Assembly (NCBI GenBank): GCA_013177825.1
Contig: JABLXX010000003.1
Location: 186,001-250,000 of the forward strand
Origin: Syntrophaceae bacterium
GTDB taxonomy: Bacteria; Desulfobacterota; Syntrophia; Syntrophales; PHBD01
Direction: 5' to 3'
Length of the DNA: 64,000 bases
This document shows, piece after piece, positions 43,810-52,847 of this stretch. A model generated the notes under the pieces. The model was not told the DNA's origin and did not search any database. It saw only the letters and a list, made by a program, of their open reading frames with translations. The translations under genes and the position numbers were made by a program. Position 1 is the stretch's first letter, and each line of letters opens with the position of its first letter.

Positions 43810-44868
43810 ATGAATACTCGAAAAGCATGCGGTTTTCTTCTGTTGCTGGCACTATTCTGTCTGTTCCCGGGAAACGCTTCCGGCGCTTCCGTCACGCTGA
43901 CCGGCGCCGGCGCCACCTTTCCGCTGCCGTTCTATCTGAAGGTCTTCGACCAGTACCACCTCCAGACCGGGGCTGAAATCCGTTATCAGGGCGTCGGCTC
44001 GGGCAAAGGCGTCCAGAAACTGCTGGCCCGGGAGGTGGACTTTGCCGGCACCGACATCGCTTCCTCCCGGGAAGAAGGGACGTCCGGCGACGCCTTCGTC
44101 CGGATTCCAACCTGCATCGGCGCCGTGACCATCGTTTACAATCTTCCGGGAAACCCCCGGCTCCGGTTCACGGCAGAGGTCCTGGCGGACCTGTTTCTCG
44201 GCGGGATTGCGGTCTGGAACGACCCGAGGATCGCCGCCCTCAATCCGAACGTTCCGCTCCCGGGCCTGCCGATCCAGGTGATCCACCGATCCGACGGGAG
44301 CGGGACGACGGACATCCTCAGCGAGTACCTGTCGAAAGCGAGCCGGGCATGGCGGGAGGCCATGGGTGCGGGGAAGGTCCTCCGCTGGCCCGTCGGGAGG
44401 GGTACCCGGGGGAACGCCGGCGTCGCCGGCCTGGTGAAGGAGATCTCCGGTTCCGTCGGATACGTGGAACTGATCTACGCCATGGGAAACGACATGACAT
44501 TCGGACAGCTGGCGAACCGGTCGGGCCGTTTCGTCGCGCCGTCCATGGAAAGCATCGCCATGGCCGCCGAGACGGCAAAGCACACGAACGGAAACCGGTC
44601 CCTGACCGATACACCGGCTTCGGCGGGTTATCCCGTCGTCGGATACACCTGGATCGTGGTCTTCAAGGACCAGTCCAGCCGGGTCGGGATACAAAGGAAA
44701 ACCGCCGAGGAACTCATCCGTCTGCTTTACTGGATAACCCATGAAGGGCAGCGGTATGCGGAGGAACTCCATTATGTTCCCCTTCCCAGAGCGGCGGTTC
44801 TGCAGGCTGAGGCGGACCTCCGGAAAATCACCTTTCAGGGCAGGCCCCTGCTCAAACGAAGACGGTAA
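43810..44868 (+). CDS. Second PstS phosphate-binding protein (E. coli type)
   Basis: ATG 43810 is chosen for GGGAGG eight bases upstream. The 352-residue protein has a signal peptide (ACGFLLLLALFCLFPGNASG) and the PstS ligand loops TGAGATFPLPFYLKVF, YQGVGSGKGVQKLL, VDFAGTDIASS and VIHRSDGSGTTDILSEYLS. These correspond to the phosphate-binding residues of E. coli PstS. Unlike the first PstS it has no cognate pstCAB next to it; a hybrid kinase follows after 69 bases. It could supply the Pst permease or act as a sensor component. It is not close in sequence to the short PstS. Confidence 0.88.
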   Translation: MNTRKACGFLLLLALFCLFPGNASGASVTLTGAGATFPLPFYLKVFDQYHLQTGAEIRYQGVGSGKGVQKLLAREVDFAGTDIASSREEGTSGDAFVRIPTCIGAVTIVYNLPGNPRLRFTAEVLADLFLGGIAVWNDPRIAALNPNVPLPGLPIQVIHRSDGSGTTDILSEYLSKASRAWREAMGAGKVLRWPVGRGTRGNAGVAGLVKEISGSVGYVELIYAMGNDMTFGQLANRSGRFVAPSMESIAMAAETAKHTNGNRSLTDTPASAGYPVVGYTWIVVFKDQSSRVGIQRKTAEELIRLLYWITHEGQRYAEELHYVPLPRAAVLQAEADLRKITFQGRPLLKRRR

Positions 44869-44937
44869 AGCGGCCGGGTGGAGCAACCCCATCCTTCTCT
44901 TTGATCTAATTCTGAAATCTCCTCCGAGGAATGCCTT

Positions 44938-46938
44938 GTGAAACTGAGAAACATCCCCATTGGAATCCGTCTCGGCCTCGGCCTTGGGCTCATCGGCCTC
45001 ATCCTGATCGTGCTCATCCTTCTCAGTGCCTGGATCATCAACCAGGATCACCAAACCATGGATTCGTTCGTGCAGAGGAATCACCGGCAGATCTGGTGCG
45101 CCAGCATCGTCAGCGATTCCGTCCACTCCGTCCGGGAAGCCCTGACTACGTATGTGCATTCGCGGGACGAGGGACAATGGAGCCTTCTGGGCGTTCAGCT
45201 CCTGACCGCCCGGGCTACGGCCGGCAACGCTCTGGAGGAAATCGAGAAGCTGGAAACAGCGGAACGGGGTCGGGAAATCCTTTTGCAGCTCAAGAAAAAC
45301 CTGGCCCTGCTGGACCAGGAGAGCGAGCGGGTCATGAAGCTTCAGCGAAGGGGCGAAGAACGCCGCGCCCAGGCGGAGTTCCTGCGGCAGGTCCATCCGC
45401 TCCTCATTTCTCTCCACCAGCATTGCCGGGAGCTGATCACGCACCAGGAACAGCAGACGCTGCTGCAGCGGCGGGCAGTGGCGGACAAGCATGCCGACAT
45501 AGAGGCTTCATTCCTTCTCTTTGCCTCCATCGCCATCGGAATCGCCGTCCTGCTGGGCGTTCACATGACCCGAAGCGTCACCGTACCGCTCCGGAACGGG
45601 GTTCACATCGCCGACCGCCTGGCGGAGGGCGATCTTTCCCTCGACATCCGGGTCGACCGGAAGGACGAGGCGGGGAAACTCCTGGAGGCCATGAAGAACA
45701 TGGTGGCCCGCCTCCGGGAGACGAAGGACCTGGAGCAGCAGCTCCGCCAGTCTCAGAAACTGGAGACCGTCGGGCGGCTGGCAGGGGGAATCGCCCACGA
45801 TTTCAACAATGTTCTCGGGGTCATCCTGGGAAGCGCCGAACTGATACGAACGAGCCGTCCCCTGGATGAAACCGTTGTGAGGCACAGCCGATCCATCGAA
45901 AACGCCGTCCGGAAGGCCTCGGGCTTCGTAAGGCCGCTACTCGCCTTCAGCCGGCAGCAGACTCTGAATCTGGAGACCGTAGACATTCACTCCGTCCTGG
46001 CGGAGTTTCACCAGATGGCGCAGAGAGTGATCGGCGTTCACATCGAGCTTTCCATGTCCCTCCATCCGGCCCCGCTGATGGTCCATGCCGACGTGTCCCA
46101 GCTGAACCAGGTCCTTCTCAATCTCCTGGTGAACGCCCGGGACGCCATGCCCGATGGCGGTGCGATCGTCTTTGAAACGTTTCCTCTGACCGTGGACGCC
46201 TCGATTCTTTCACCCTTTCCGGACGCCAAAGCGGCGGACTATGTCGTTCTGACCGTTTCCGATACGGGCGTCGGCATTTCCGCCGATATCCGGGAAAGAA
46301 TCTTCGAGCCTTTTTTCACGACCAAGAAGGGCGGAACCGGCCTTGGTCTTTCCATTGTCTATGGAATCGTCAAACAGCATGGCGGGTTCATCGATGCCCG
46401 GAACAATCCGGGCGGCGGGACAAGCTTTCGGGTGTTCCTGCCGGCGATGCCCACCGGGGAGGAAAGCGTACTCGCATGCCCGCGCCAAGCGGCGGCAGAG
46501 CAGGGAAACGAATCCATTCTTCTGGTCGAAGATAACGAGGACCTCCGCAGGACCACAGAGGAGATCCTGACCATGCTGGGATACTCCGTCACCGTCGCCG
46601 CCGACGGGGTGGAAGGAGTGGAGGTCTTCCGCCGGGAGCAGGGGAAAATCGATCTCGTCCTGATGGACGTTATGATGCCCAGAATGGGCGGCCTGGAAGC
46701 GTACACCCGGATGAAGGAACTCCAGCCCGGATTGTCCACCCTCTTCGTGACCGGCTGCGGAGTCAGCGACCTTCCGGTCGATATCCGGGACGGCGGCTCG
46801 CTGGATTGGATCCAGAAGCCTTTCACCGTGGACGACCTTTCCTTCAGGCTCCGGGAAATCCTTCGCAGAAGGCAGATGAACGAGCCCGCGGGATTATTCG
46901 AAGATCGCCGTCAGCAGCAGATACAGGCCGGCGGATAG
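44938..46938 (+). CDS. Hybrid sensor histidine kinase with C-terminal receiver
   Basis: The start is GTG 44938 with GAGGA upstream. The 666-residue protein has TM1 (about 9-34), a periplasmic four-helix-bundle-like region of about 150 residues, TM2 (about 185-205) and HAMP. The kinase core has [16 protein letters not shown] (phospho-His), [23 protein letters not shown] and [12 protein letters not shown]. The receiver domain contains [10 protein letters not shown], the phospho-Asp in [11 protein letters not shown] and Lys in WIQKPF. No DNA-binding output is attached. Its last 45 bases overlap the 3' end of the convergent pit gene. Position after PstS suggests a phosphate-related signal. Confidence 0.88.
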   Translation: MKLRNIPIGIRLGLGLGLIGLILIVLILLSAWIINQDHQTMDSFVQRNHRQIWCASIVSDSVHSVREALTTYVHSRDEGQWSLLGVQLLTARATAGNALEEIEKLETAERGREILLQLKKNLALLDQESERVMKLQRRGEERRAQAEFLRQVHPLLISLHQHCRELITHQEQQTLLQRRAVADKHADIEASFLLFASIAIGIAVLLGVHMTRSVTVPLRNGVHIADRLAEGDLSLDIRVDRKDEAGKLLEAMKNMVARLRETKDLEQQLRQSQKLETVGRLAGGIAHDFNNVLGVILGSAELIRTSRPLDETVVRHSRSIENAVRKASGFVRPLLAFSRQQTLNLETVDIHSVLAEFHQMAQRVIGVHIELSMSLHPAPLMVHADVSQLNQVLLNLLVNARDAMPDGGAIVFETFPLTVDASILSPFPDAKAADYVVLTVSDTGVGISADIRERIFEPFFTTKKGGTGLGLSIVYGIVKQHGGFIDARNNPGGGTSFRVFLPAMPTGEESVLACPRQAAAEQGNESILLVEDNEDLRRTTEEILTMLGYSVTVAADGVEGVEVFRREQGKIDLVLMDVMMPRMGGLEAYTRMKELQPGLSTLFVTGCGVSDLPVDIRDGGSLDWIQKPFTVDDLSFRLREILRRRQMNEPAGLFEDRRQQQIQAGG

Positions 46939-47898
46939 GACGCCCGAGATCGGGATCGTCAGAATCCAGGCCCAGATGATGTTTCCGGCGACGCCCCAGC
47001 GGACGGCGGATAATCTTTTCGTCGCTCCGACGCCCATGATTGCGCCGGTGATCGTATGGGTCGTGCTCACGGGAATTCCCGCCAGGGAGGCGCCGATGAT
47101 GGACATGGCCGCGGCGGTTTCCGCACAGAAGCCGCCCATGGGCTGCAGCTTCGTGATTTTGGTCCCCATTGTCTTGACGATCCGCCAACCCCCCGACATG
47201 GTTCCCAGGGCAATGACGGTGTAGCAGGCAATGATCACCCAGTAGGGGATGTGAAACGTCGGACCGAGATAGCCGCCACTGAAAAGAACCAGCGCGATGA
47301 TGCCGATGGTTTTCTGGGCGTCGTTCATGCCGTGGCTGATGCTGTAGACGGCTGCAGATACGAGCTGCAGCCTTCTGAACAGATGGTTGGACGTGCTCAC
47401 GCTGCCGAAACGGGTGAGGTTCAGAACAACGACCATTAAAAAAAGTCCGAGGATCAGACCGATTACCGGAGAAAAAACGATAAAGCTTGCTGTTTTGATG
47501 ATTCCTTTCCAAACAAGAACGTCGAATCCCCCCCTTGTGAGACCGGAACCGATCAGTCCTCCGATCAGGGCGTGGGAGGAACTGCTTGGCAGGCCGAACC
47601 ACCAGGTCAATAAATTCCAGATGATGGCGCCTCCAAGGGCCGATATGATCAGCGTGTTGTTGACGATCGACGTGTTGATGATGCCGGTTCCGATCGTTTT
47701 CGCCACGTGTGCGTCGAACAGGAAAACGGCCACGAAATTGAAGAAGGCGGCCCAGATGACGGCCTGATGGGGCTTCAGGACCTGCGTCGATACGATGGTT
47801 GCGATCGAGTTGGCGGAATCATGAAATCCGTTAATGTAATCGAAGATCAACGCAATGATGATGATGGATATGACGATGGCCAGCGTCGGATCGATCAT
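46894..47898 (-). CDS. pit: Inorganic phosphate transporter, PiT family
   Basis: The 334-residue membrane protein has the PiT signatures DYINGFHDSANSIATIVSTQ near the N-terminus and SHGMNDAQKTIGIIALVLFS in the second half. IPVSTTHTITGAIMGVGATK is also present. These duplicated GANDxAN-like motifs bind phosphate, and transport is coupled to protons or sodium. Its gene is preceded, with a four-base overlap, by a helical-bundle membrane protein gene in place of the usual PhoU-like (DUF47) partner. It converges on and overlaps the hybrid kinase gene. Confidence 0.93.
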   Translation of the reverse strand: MIDPTLAIVISIIIIALIFDYINGFHDSANSIATIVSTQVLKPHQAVIWAAFFNFVAVFLFDAHVAKTIGTGIINTSIVNNTLIISALGGAIIWNLLTWWFGLPSSSSHALIGGLIGSGLTRGGFDVLVWKGIIKTASFIVFSPVIGLILGLFLMVVVLNLTRFGSVSTSNHLFRRLQLVSAAVYSISHGMNDAQKTIGIIALVLFSGGYLGPTFHIPYWVIIACYTVIALGTMSGGWRIVKTMGTKITKLQPMGGFCAETAAAMSIIGASLAGIPVSTTHTITGAIMGVGATKRLSAVRWGVAGNIIWAWILTIPISGVLSAGLYLLLTAIFE

Positions 47899-48635
47899 GT
47901 CGATTCGTTCTCATTGTCGGATTCGGGTTCGACAGGTTCGGGGGGAAGATCGTTGAGGATCGACCGGGCGTTGTAGATCCCGAAGCCGATGCCCGCCAGA
48001 ACCAGGAAAATCAGGAAGGCGGAAAAGCTTTGGTATGCTTCCAGTCGTGTTTTGGCGAGTGTTTCAGCAGCATGCAGGCGGTTGTTCGCCTGAACTTTGA
48101 GCATGCCGACCATGGCATCGATTTTATCCGTCGGCTCGCGATCGATCCCCCGGACCATTTCATCCACAAGGACCGCGCTTTTCAGGTCGGAGTGCCTGTA
48201 GTGCTTCAGGGCGTCCCGATACCTGTGTCCCAGCTGCTGGTGGATGCTGATCGTTTCCGGGATCTCGGGAACGGACAGACCCATCGTTGCTGCCATGTTC
48301 AGCAATGATTGCAGATACTCGCTGACTTTCCTGTCCTCCTCGTCGAAGGCCCGCACGTGAAAGTCATAAAGGTGCGGATCGTTGCCGCGCAGGAGAAGGT
48401 TTTTCCACTCCTGGACCTGTCTTTTGAAGTGAACCTGTGCCTGCCGTCCGGCATCGACGGCTTTGATCAGCTCCTGCCCTTCCAATACGGTCGCATGAAG
48501 GCGCTGGTTGGTTTCCACGACGGCGATGAGGCCATACAAGCCGATCACGATGGTCATGACGACGAATATCCCGATCGCAATGACGACCCGCCGGCGAAGG
48601 GAAATATCCTGAAAAGAAGTATCCGGGACTTTCAT
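47895..48635 (-). CDS. Two-TM four-helix-bundle sensor-like protein coupled to pit
   Basis: From ATG 48635 (AGAGG upstream) the protein has 246 residues. TM1 (VVIAIGIFVVMTIVIGLYGL) is followed by an extended helical periplasmic domain (about 40-195) like chemoreceptor or kinase sensor bundles. TM2 (FSAFLIFLVLAGIGFGIY) leads to a short acidic tail, with no kinase, HAMP or methyl-accepting part. ATGs at 48692 and 48716 are in frame, but 48716 would lie upstream of the predicted transcript start. It shares ATGA coupling with pit. It may modulate the transporter or a separate signalling partner. Confidence 0.7.
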   Translation of the reverse strand: MKVPDTSFQDISLRRRVVIAIGIFVVMTIVIGLYGLIAVVETNQRLHATVLEGQELIKAVDAGRQAQVHFKRQVQEWKNLLLRGNDPHLYDFHVRAFDEEDRKVSEYLQSLLNMAATMGLSVPEIPETISIHQQLGHRYRDALKHYRHSDLKSAVLVDEMVRGIDREPTDKIDAMVGMLKVQANNRLHAAETLAKTRLEAYQSFSAFLIFLVLAGIGFGIYNARSILNDLPPEPVEPESDNENEST

Positions 48636-48705
48636 GGAGATATTGCCTCTGATTTTAACCGGCTCTTGTATTTTATCCACGTTCCTTTTCATGCCTGGCA
48701 GGGGC

Positions 48706-48750
48706 TGTTTAAACAAAATATGTTACAGGAGGATGACAATGCGGTGAAAA
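48706..48750 (-). promoter_or_regulatory. Pho box and -10 of the pit operon
   Basis: On the minus strand TTTTCACCGCA, TTGTCATCCTC and CTGTAACATAT follow at 11-bp steps (48718-48750). Ten bases after CTGTAAC lies TAAACA (48706-48711) as -10. The element is nearly identical to the pst box and places the transcript start near 48699, which argues against the first in-frame ATG at 48716. Confidence 0.83.
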
Positions 48751-48803
48751 AGTGATTACGTCTCCATGCCGCCATGGAATGAAGACCGCCTCTCCGTGTC
48801 CGG

Positions 48804-48833
48804 TTGACATGACGGGGCGTATTTGGATATGAG
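48804..48833 (+). promoter_or_regulatory. Sigma-70-like promoter of the small secreted protein gene
   Basis: TTGACA (48804-48809) and TATGAG (48828-48833) are separated by 18 bases, about 50 bases before the ATG at 48882. Confidence 0.6.
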
Positions 48834-48881
48834 AGAAAACAAACGTTTACATACAAACGGCGAGAAGGAGGAGAGGAGCGG

Positions 48882-49205
48882 ATGAAAAGATTCCTGTCGG
48901 TTGTGATCGTGCTCCTGTTGATCTCGGCGATGTCACTTCCCGTGTTCGCACGGGAAACACCCGATGACAGACCGGCGCCGGAGCCGCAAATGGAGGAGAT
49001 TCCCGCCTTCATCGACGTTGTTTTCCTTCGCCCCGTCGGGCTTGTCGCCTGCGTCGCGGGACTGGCGGCGACCGTCCTGGCCCTCCCGTTCGCCCTGCCG
49101 AGCGGAAGCATGGACAAGGTCACCAAGGCCCTGATCAACGAGCCGTTCTATTTCACGTTCAAGAGACCCATCGGAGAGGGGGTGCGGCCGGCGGTCCTGG
49201 ACTGA
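48882..49205 (+). CDS. Small secreted or membrane protein, unknown function
   Basis: The 107-residue protein has a signal peptide (FLSVVIVLLLISAMSLPVFA). A short Pro/Glu-rich linker is followed by a hydrophobic segment (VGLVACVAGLAATVLALPFA) and a conserved-looking end ALINEPFYFTFKRPIGEG. It has a good ribosome site (GGAGGAGAGG) and its own promoter. No family name is recognised. It could be an outer-membrane-associated or periplasmic small protein. Confidence 0.65.
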   Translation: MKRFLSVVIVLLLISAMSLPVFARETPDDRPAPEPQMEEIPAFIDVVFLRPVGLVACVAGLAATVLALPFALPSGSMDKVTKALINEPFYFTFKRPIGEGVRPAVLD

Positions 49206-49271
49206 AGTAAAGACACGGATGAAATCCTGCAGCGAAGATGCGTTTCCCCTGCGCGGAAACCCGATTTTATC

Positions 49272-49300
49272 TTGTTCTTTTTTTACCCGGAGCTTATAAA
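49272..49300 (+). promoter_or_regulatory. Sigma-70-like promoter of the cyclase gene
   Basis: TTGTTC (49272-49277) and TATAAA (49295-49300) are 17 bases apart and lie about 50 bases before ATG 49352. Confidence 0.5.
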
Positions 49301-49351
49301 AGCGGAAATTGTCGCCCCTATCCCGTACGAAATAATAAAAGAGGAAACCGC

Positions 49352-51934
49352 ATGCGCATGCAGGGCCTGTTCGACTGGTTTTCCATCGAGAACAAGGGCC
49401 TGTATTACAAGCTATACGTCGTATTCGGTCTTTTCTTCCTCGTCCCGGTTTTCGGCTTCCTCTACTTTGCCGTCAAGTACGACATCCTCAACGACGAATT
49501 TATCCCCATCTATTTCATCACGCTCCTGCTCCTGTTCTTCTTCGGCTTTTTCCTGCTTCGGAAACTGGCGGATGACATCATATCCCTGTCACATCACGTG
49601 AACAAGACCCTGGCGGAGGATCTGAAGGGCAAGGCGCCGATGCCCGCTCACACGGACGAAATGAAGGGGATCATCGCCTCCTTTCATACCCTCGAGCAGG
49701 AACTCCGGCACAGCTTCCAGAAACTGGACAAGAAGAGCCAGGACATCACGACGCTGAAGGAACTGGCGGATCTGTGCTACATCACCTTCAATCCGGACGA
49801 CCTGCTGCATATCACCCTCGAGAGGGCCCTCAAGCTCGTGGACGCCGACATTGGTTCCGTCCTGATCCTGGAGAGGCCACGCCGGGACGTTTTCCAGGTG
49901 GTCGCTTCCATCGGCCTCGGCGGCATGGTCAAGAAGGGAGACCGGATCTCCTACGCCGAGAGCGTCGCCAAGTACGCCGTGATCAACAGGACCCCCCTCG
50001 TGGTGGAAGATATCGAGAGCGATACCCGGTTCGGGCGGGTGTCCCGAAGACAATACGCGACGAAGTCGTTCATCTGCATGCCCCTGAAAACCATCCACGA
50101 GGTGATCGGGGTCGTCACGATTTCCCGGAGCCGGGCCGATGTGGCCTTCCGGCCGGAAGACGCGGAGCTCCTGAGTCCCCTCCTGAGCAACGCCGCGTTC
50201 ACTTATGACAACATCCAGCTCATCCAGCGGAACGAAAGGCAGGACGTTCACCTGGCTTCCCTGGAGAACGTGATCAAGGCCATCAATTCCAGCCTGAAGC
50301 CGGCGGAGCTGGTGCAGATGATCCTGCACGAGGTCCACCAGGCCGTTCCGTATGACGTGGCCGTTCTCGTCATCCGGGACCGGTCTGACAAGGGAGGGCT
50401 TCTGATGAACGAAGTCCTTGCCTTTGCACCGACGAACCTCACCCCCGGGCCTCTTCCCGATATGGAGGGGTCCATCCTGGAGCGGACCCTGCGCATGGAA
50501 AACCTGGTGATCCTGCGGGGCGGGGACGTCTCGAACCACCCCCTGGACCGGCTCCTTTTCGGAGACGTCCCGGGAACTTTCTGCATCCTGGCCCCTCTGA
50601 GTGCGGAAGGAGGCTCCACCGGGGCTCTCGTACTCCAGAACGTCGCCGCGGATGCCCTCGCCAAGTTCAAGGATTACCTGGAGGCGATCACACAAGGCCT
50701 GTCCCTGGCCCTGGAGAAGCAACGGCTCATCCTGTCCGCCCTGAAGCGGAACCAGGAGCTCGACGCAATCCGGCAGATCGGCAGCGCCCTCTCCACGGCC
50801 ACCTTCGACATGGAAAAAGTCTTGAACTACACGATGGACATGATCCGGGAGGCGATCAATGTAGAGGCGGGCACCCTGTTCCTCGTCGAGGGGGACGACC
50901 TTCGATTCCAGGCGGCCTTCAATATCGATCTCAAGTCCATCCCGGAGATCCGGATCAAGCTGGGGCAGGGGATCGCCGGCTACTGCGCCTCCCGGGGGGA
51001 GGCGATCATCTCCGAGGATGTCCGGAGCAACCCCCATTTTTATTCCGAGATCGACGGGCGGACGAATTTCAATACGCGGTCGGTTCTCTGCGTGCCCATG
51101 ATCTCCCAGAGCCGCGTCATCGGCGTCATCGAGGTGATCAACAAGATCGGGGCGGCATTCGATGAAAGCGACAAGTCTCTGCTCCAGTCCATCGCCGCAT
51201 CGGTGAGCATTGCCATCGAGAACGCCCACCTGTATCGGGAGACGCGGACCATGGCGGAGAAGGAGCGGAGCATCCGCAGCGTATTCCAGAAATATGTGCC
51301 CAAGGCCGTGGTGGACGAGATTATCCTGAGCACCGAGTCCGGGAGGTCACGCGTCGAGGAATTCAAGACGGTGACGCTGCTCAACATCGACATCCGCAAC
51401 TTCTCCCTCCTCTCCCGGGACATGGGGCCCCAGAAGACGGTCGCCCTGCTGAACGACTTCTTCGCCGTCATGGGGGAGATCGTGTTCCGCCAGGGGGGAA
51501 TCGTGGACAAGTATCTGGGGGACGGCTTCCTGGCCATTTTCGGAGCGCCCGTGTCCGGTCCCGCGGACGCGGAGAATGCGGTTCAGTCGGCCCTGGAGAT
51601 GATGTCCCGGCTGGAAGACCTGAACGGGGAATTCCAGCGGCGCTTCTCGGCCAGCCTGGTCGTGGGCATCGCCGTCCATACGGGGGAGGTTGTCGTCGGC
51701 AACATCGGGTTCGAGAAGAAGATGGATTACACGGTCATCGGCGACGCGGTGAACGTCCTATTCCGGATCCAGGATCTCTGCCATGTCCTGCCGAATTCCA
51801 TTCTTATGAGCGGGAGGACCCGCCGCTCGACCCAGTCCAATTACCAGGTCGAGGAAGTGACTCCGGCCGAGCCGACGGACGCCATGGGAAGCAACCGGGT
51901 ATTCCGCCTCCTGGGGCGGCAGGAAACCGCCTGA
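49352..51934 (+). CDS. Three-GAF membrane adenylate/guanylate cyclase (class III)
   Basis: ATG 49352 follows GAGG by about seven bases; the frame is open further upstream without a ribosome site. The 860-residue protein has two TM segments (about 17-40 and 50-70), a HAMP-like linker and three GAF domains at about 145-300, 305-460 and 480-630. The class III cyclase domain begins near residue 660 with LLNIDIRNFSLLSRDM and includes KYLGDGFLAIFG and MDYTVIGDAVNVLFRIQ. Both metal Asp residues and the Asn/Arg pair are present, so it should make cAMP or cGMP. The signals sensed by the GAF domains are unknown. Confidence 0.88.
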   Translation: MRMQGLFDWFSIENKGLYYKLYVVFGLFFLVPVFGFLYFAVKYDILNDEFIPIYFITLLLLFFFGFFLLRKLADDIISLSHHVNKTLAEDLKGKAPMPAHTDEMKGIIASFHTLEQELRHSFQKLDKKSQDITTLKELADLCYITFNPDDLLHITLERALKLVDADIGSVLILERPRRDVFQVVASIGLGGMVKKGDRISYAESVAKYAVINRTPLVVEDIESDTRFGRVSRRQYATKSFICMPLKTIHEVIGVVTISRSRADVAFRPEDAELLSPLLSNAAFTYDNIQLIQRNERQDVHLASLENVIKAINSSLKPAELVQMILHEVHQAVPYDVAVLVIRDRSDKGGLLMNEVLAFAPTNLTPGPLPDMEGSILERTLRMENLVILRGGDVSNHPLDRLLFGDVPGTFCILAPLSAEGGSTGALVLQNVAADALAKFKDYLEAITQGLSLALEKQRLILSALKRNQELDAIRQIGSALSTATFDMEKVLNYTMDMIREAINVEAGTLFLVEGDDLRFQAAFNIDLKSIPEIRIKLGQGIAGYCASRGEAIISEDVRSNPHFYSEIDGRTNFNTRSVLCVPMISQSRVIGVIEVINKIGAAFDESDKSLLQSIAASVSIAIENAHLYRETRTMAEKERSIRSVFQKYVPKAVVDEIILSTESGRSRVEEFKTVTLLNIDIRNFSLLSRDMGPQKTVALLNDFFAVMGEIVFRQGGIVDKYLGDGFLAIFGAPVSGPADAENAVQSALEMMSRLEDLNGEFQRRFSASLVVGIAVHTGEVVVGNIGFEKKMDYTVIGDAVNVLFRIQDLCHVLPNSILMSGRTRRSTQSNYQVEEVTPAEPTDAMGSNRVFRLLGRQETA

Positions 51935-51941
51935 GGCCGGG

Positions 51942-52847
51942 ATGAAGAAGTTCCGGGGGCTGGCCTTCTCTCTGTTTTCCGCCGTCTGCTTCGCGTCCCT
52001 GGCCATCCTGGCGAAACTGGGCTACCGGGCCGGCCTGACGGACATGGCGCTCCTCCAGTACCGCTTTCTGTTCGGGGCGGCCCTCCTGTTCCTTTTCCTG
52101 CTCCTGAAGGATCCGTCCCTCCTGAAGATCCGTCCCGCGGCACTGGGAAAGGCGGCCTTTCTCGGCCTCGTTCTGTACGGCCTCCAGAGCACCTTCTTCT
52201 TCAAGGCCCTCAAGTACATCCCGGCGTCCACGACGTCACTCATCCTCTACATCTATCCGGTGACGGTGACGATCCTCTCGGCGGCCTTTCTCGGCCAGAA
52301 GGTGGGGCGGATGCTCATCCTGTCGCTTATGATCCTGTCGGCCGGCTCCTGCCTCGTTTTCTACGACGCCTTTCTCCGGGAAATGAATCTCCTGGGGCTT
52401 CTCTTCGCCTTCGGAACGACTCTGACCTTCTCCCTCTACCTGATCCTGGTGCAGGTCTTCATGAAGGGAGAGAGGCCCTTCACCGTGGCCTTCTACGTGA
52501 TCGTCTTTACCGGGCTGGCTTTCCTCTTCTTCAACAACCCCTTCCAGATCCTGCGGATGAACGGAACACAGCTCCTGATCGCCGTTTCGCTCGGCTTGTT
52601 TCCCACGGCGGTGGCCATTGTATTCCAGTACCGGGCCATCGAGATGATCGGCAGCACCTACACGGCCGTCTTTTCGACCCTCGAACCGGCGGCGACGGTC
52701 GCCCTGGCCGCCGCGGTCCTGGGCGAGACGGTCGACGCCCTCCAATGGGCGGGCATGGGTCTCATCGTGGCGGGAATTGCCGCGCCCAACCTGAAGGCGA
52801 TCCTGCGAGAGCGGCGCCTCAAACGGGACGTTCGGGCCGGCGGCTAA
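51942..52847 (+). CDS. EamA/DMT family transporter
   Basis: The 301-residue protein has about ten TM segments in two EamA repeats: SAVCFASLAILAKLGYRAGL in the first, and YRAIEMIGSTYTAVFSTLEP with AAAVLGETVDALQWAGMGLI in the second. Family members export metabolites such as amino acids or drugs across the inner membrane. It starts seven bases after the cyclase stop, and its stop overlaps that of the convergent SRAP gene by four bases. The substrate cannot be predicted. Confidence 0.85.
   Translation: MKKFRGLAFSLFSAVCFASLAILAKLGYRAGLTDMALLQYRFLFGAALLFLFLLLKDPSLLKIRPAALGKAAFLGLVLYGLQSTFFFKALKYIPASTTSLILYIYPVTVTILSAAFLGQKVGRMLILSLMILSAGSCLVFYDAFLREMNLLGLLFAFGTTLTFSLYLILVQVFMKGERPFTVAFYVIVFTGLAFLFFNNPFQILRMNGTQLLIAVSLGLFPTAVAIVFQYRAIEMIGSTYTAVFSTLEPAATVALAAAVLGETVDALQWAGMGLIVAGIAAPNLKAILRERRLKRDVRAGG

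Noticed and set aside
48636-48716. Start of the pit-partner gene at the most upstream ATG (48716)
   Set aside because: It lies upstream of the transcript start predicted from the Pho box and -10, and the ATG at 48635 has a better ribosome site.
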